From an uncultured Bacilli bacterium (GTDB lineage Bacteria > Bacillota_I > Bacilli_A > RF39 > UBA660): a stretch of 20,896 bases of DNA. Numbering within the stretch: the first letter of the stretch is position 1; the number at the start of each line of letters is the position of its first letter. Below, one piece after another: positions 20,856 to 20,896 of the stretch. A program made the position numbers and the translations under genes. Under the pieces are notes generated by a model. That model did not search any database, was not told the origin of the DNA, and was given only the letters and a program-made list of their open reading frames with translations. The stretch covers positions 1-20,896 of the forward strand of contig CAKOIE010000024.1 of the NCBI GenBank assembly GCA_934086395.1, in the 5' to 3' direction.

Positions 20856-20896
20856 ATGGCTTTTGATTACAAAAAAGAATATAAGGAATTCTATAT
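20856..20896 (+). CDS. Start of a probable GyrI-like small-molecule-binding protein (partial)
   Basis: Only 13 codons are in the window: MAFDYKKEYKEFY. GGAGATG-type ribosome site (GGAG at 20844-20847) 8 nt before the ATG. Many Firmicute GyrI-like-domain proteins begin with this 'DYKKEYKEFY' line, so that family is suggested by memory of the N-terminus alone; the domain itself lies outside. Confidence 0.55.
   Translation, partial: MAFDYKKEYKEFY

Noticed and set aside
1..20896. Recoded TGA (Mycoplasma-like code 4)
   Set aside because: TGA ends several genes at the expected family length (mutM, the adenylation gene, rluB) and Trp positions in conserved motifs are TGG.

Overview
The window comes from a very AT-rich, Gram-positive-type bacterium. 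It reads as standard code 11: TGA is used as a stop, for example at the ends of the fpg-like and adenylation genes, and Trp is TGG. The gene set combines SpmA/SpmB, a D-Ala-D-Ala carboxypeptidase, VanW, DltA/DltC-like proteins, PrsW and large membrane-anchored surface proteins. It suggests a low-GC Firmicute, perhaps one of the small-genome gut Bacilli lineages. That placement is inference from gene content only.

Layout. (1) 1-8693, all on +: an IS-end-like or terminator hairpin at the left edge; a 923-aa surface protein with two ALK-like glycine-rich modules; a second anchored surface protein behind a promoter whose spacer holds a G7 tract; the DNA glycosylase Fpg/MutM; an O-antigen-ligase-like polytopic membrane protein; and a bitopic surface protein with a NATDS repeat stalk. 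A bidirectional terminator closes this block. (2) 8710-11869: an Sfp-type phosphopantetheinyl transferase on -, divergent from a VanW - DltA-like adenylating enzyme - DltC-like carrier operon on +. It looks like a carrier-loading system; no DltB or DltD is present here. (3) 11871-13534: a PrsW membrane protease on -, then a small structured RNA on + with its own strong promoter and U-tract, running tail to tail into a DUF3800 gene on -. (4) 13708-15854: a D-Ala-D-Ala carboxypeptidase - spmA - spmB operon with overlapping genes. (5) 15983-18283: a HigB-type toxin with a HigA antitoxin fused to an ImmA/IrrE metallopeptidase domain, then an unrecognised 240-aa protein with a possible ADP-ribosyltransferase-like N-terminus behind a leader with mutually exclusive pairings. 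(6) 18365-20246: an RsuA/RluB-type pseudouridine synthase overlapping an RlmD/TrmA-type rRNA methyltransferase. (7) 20398-20896: a frameshifted, 5'-truncated Fic/DOC relic and the first 13 codons of a probable GyrI-like protein.

The most interesting candidate system is the DUF3800 protein paired with the compact structured RNA at about 12717-12820. Families of RNA motifs named for their association with DUF3800 genes are known, but their function is not. Next are the possibly phase-variable G7 promoter spacer at 2920-2947, the VanW/DltA/DltC/PPTase set, and the near-identical 253-bp segments inside the glycine-rich surface protein. Extended -10 promoters of the form TGTTATAAT recur in the window.
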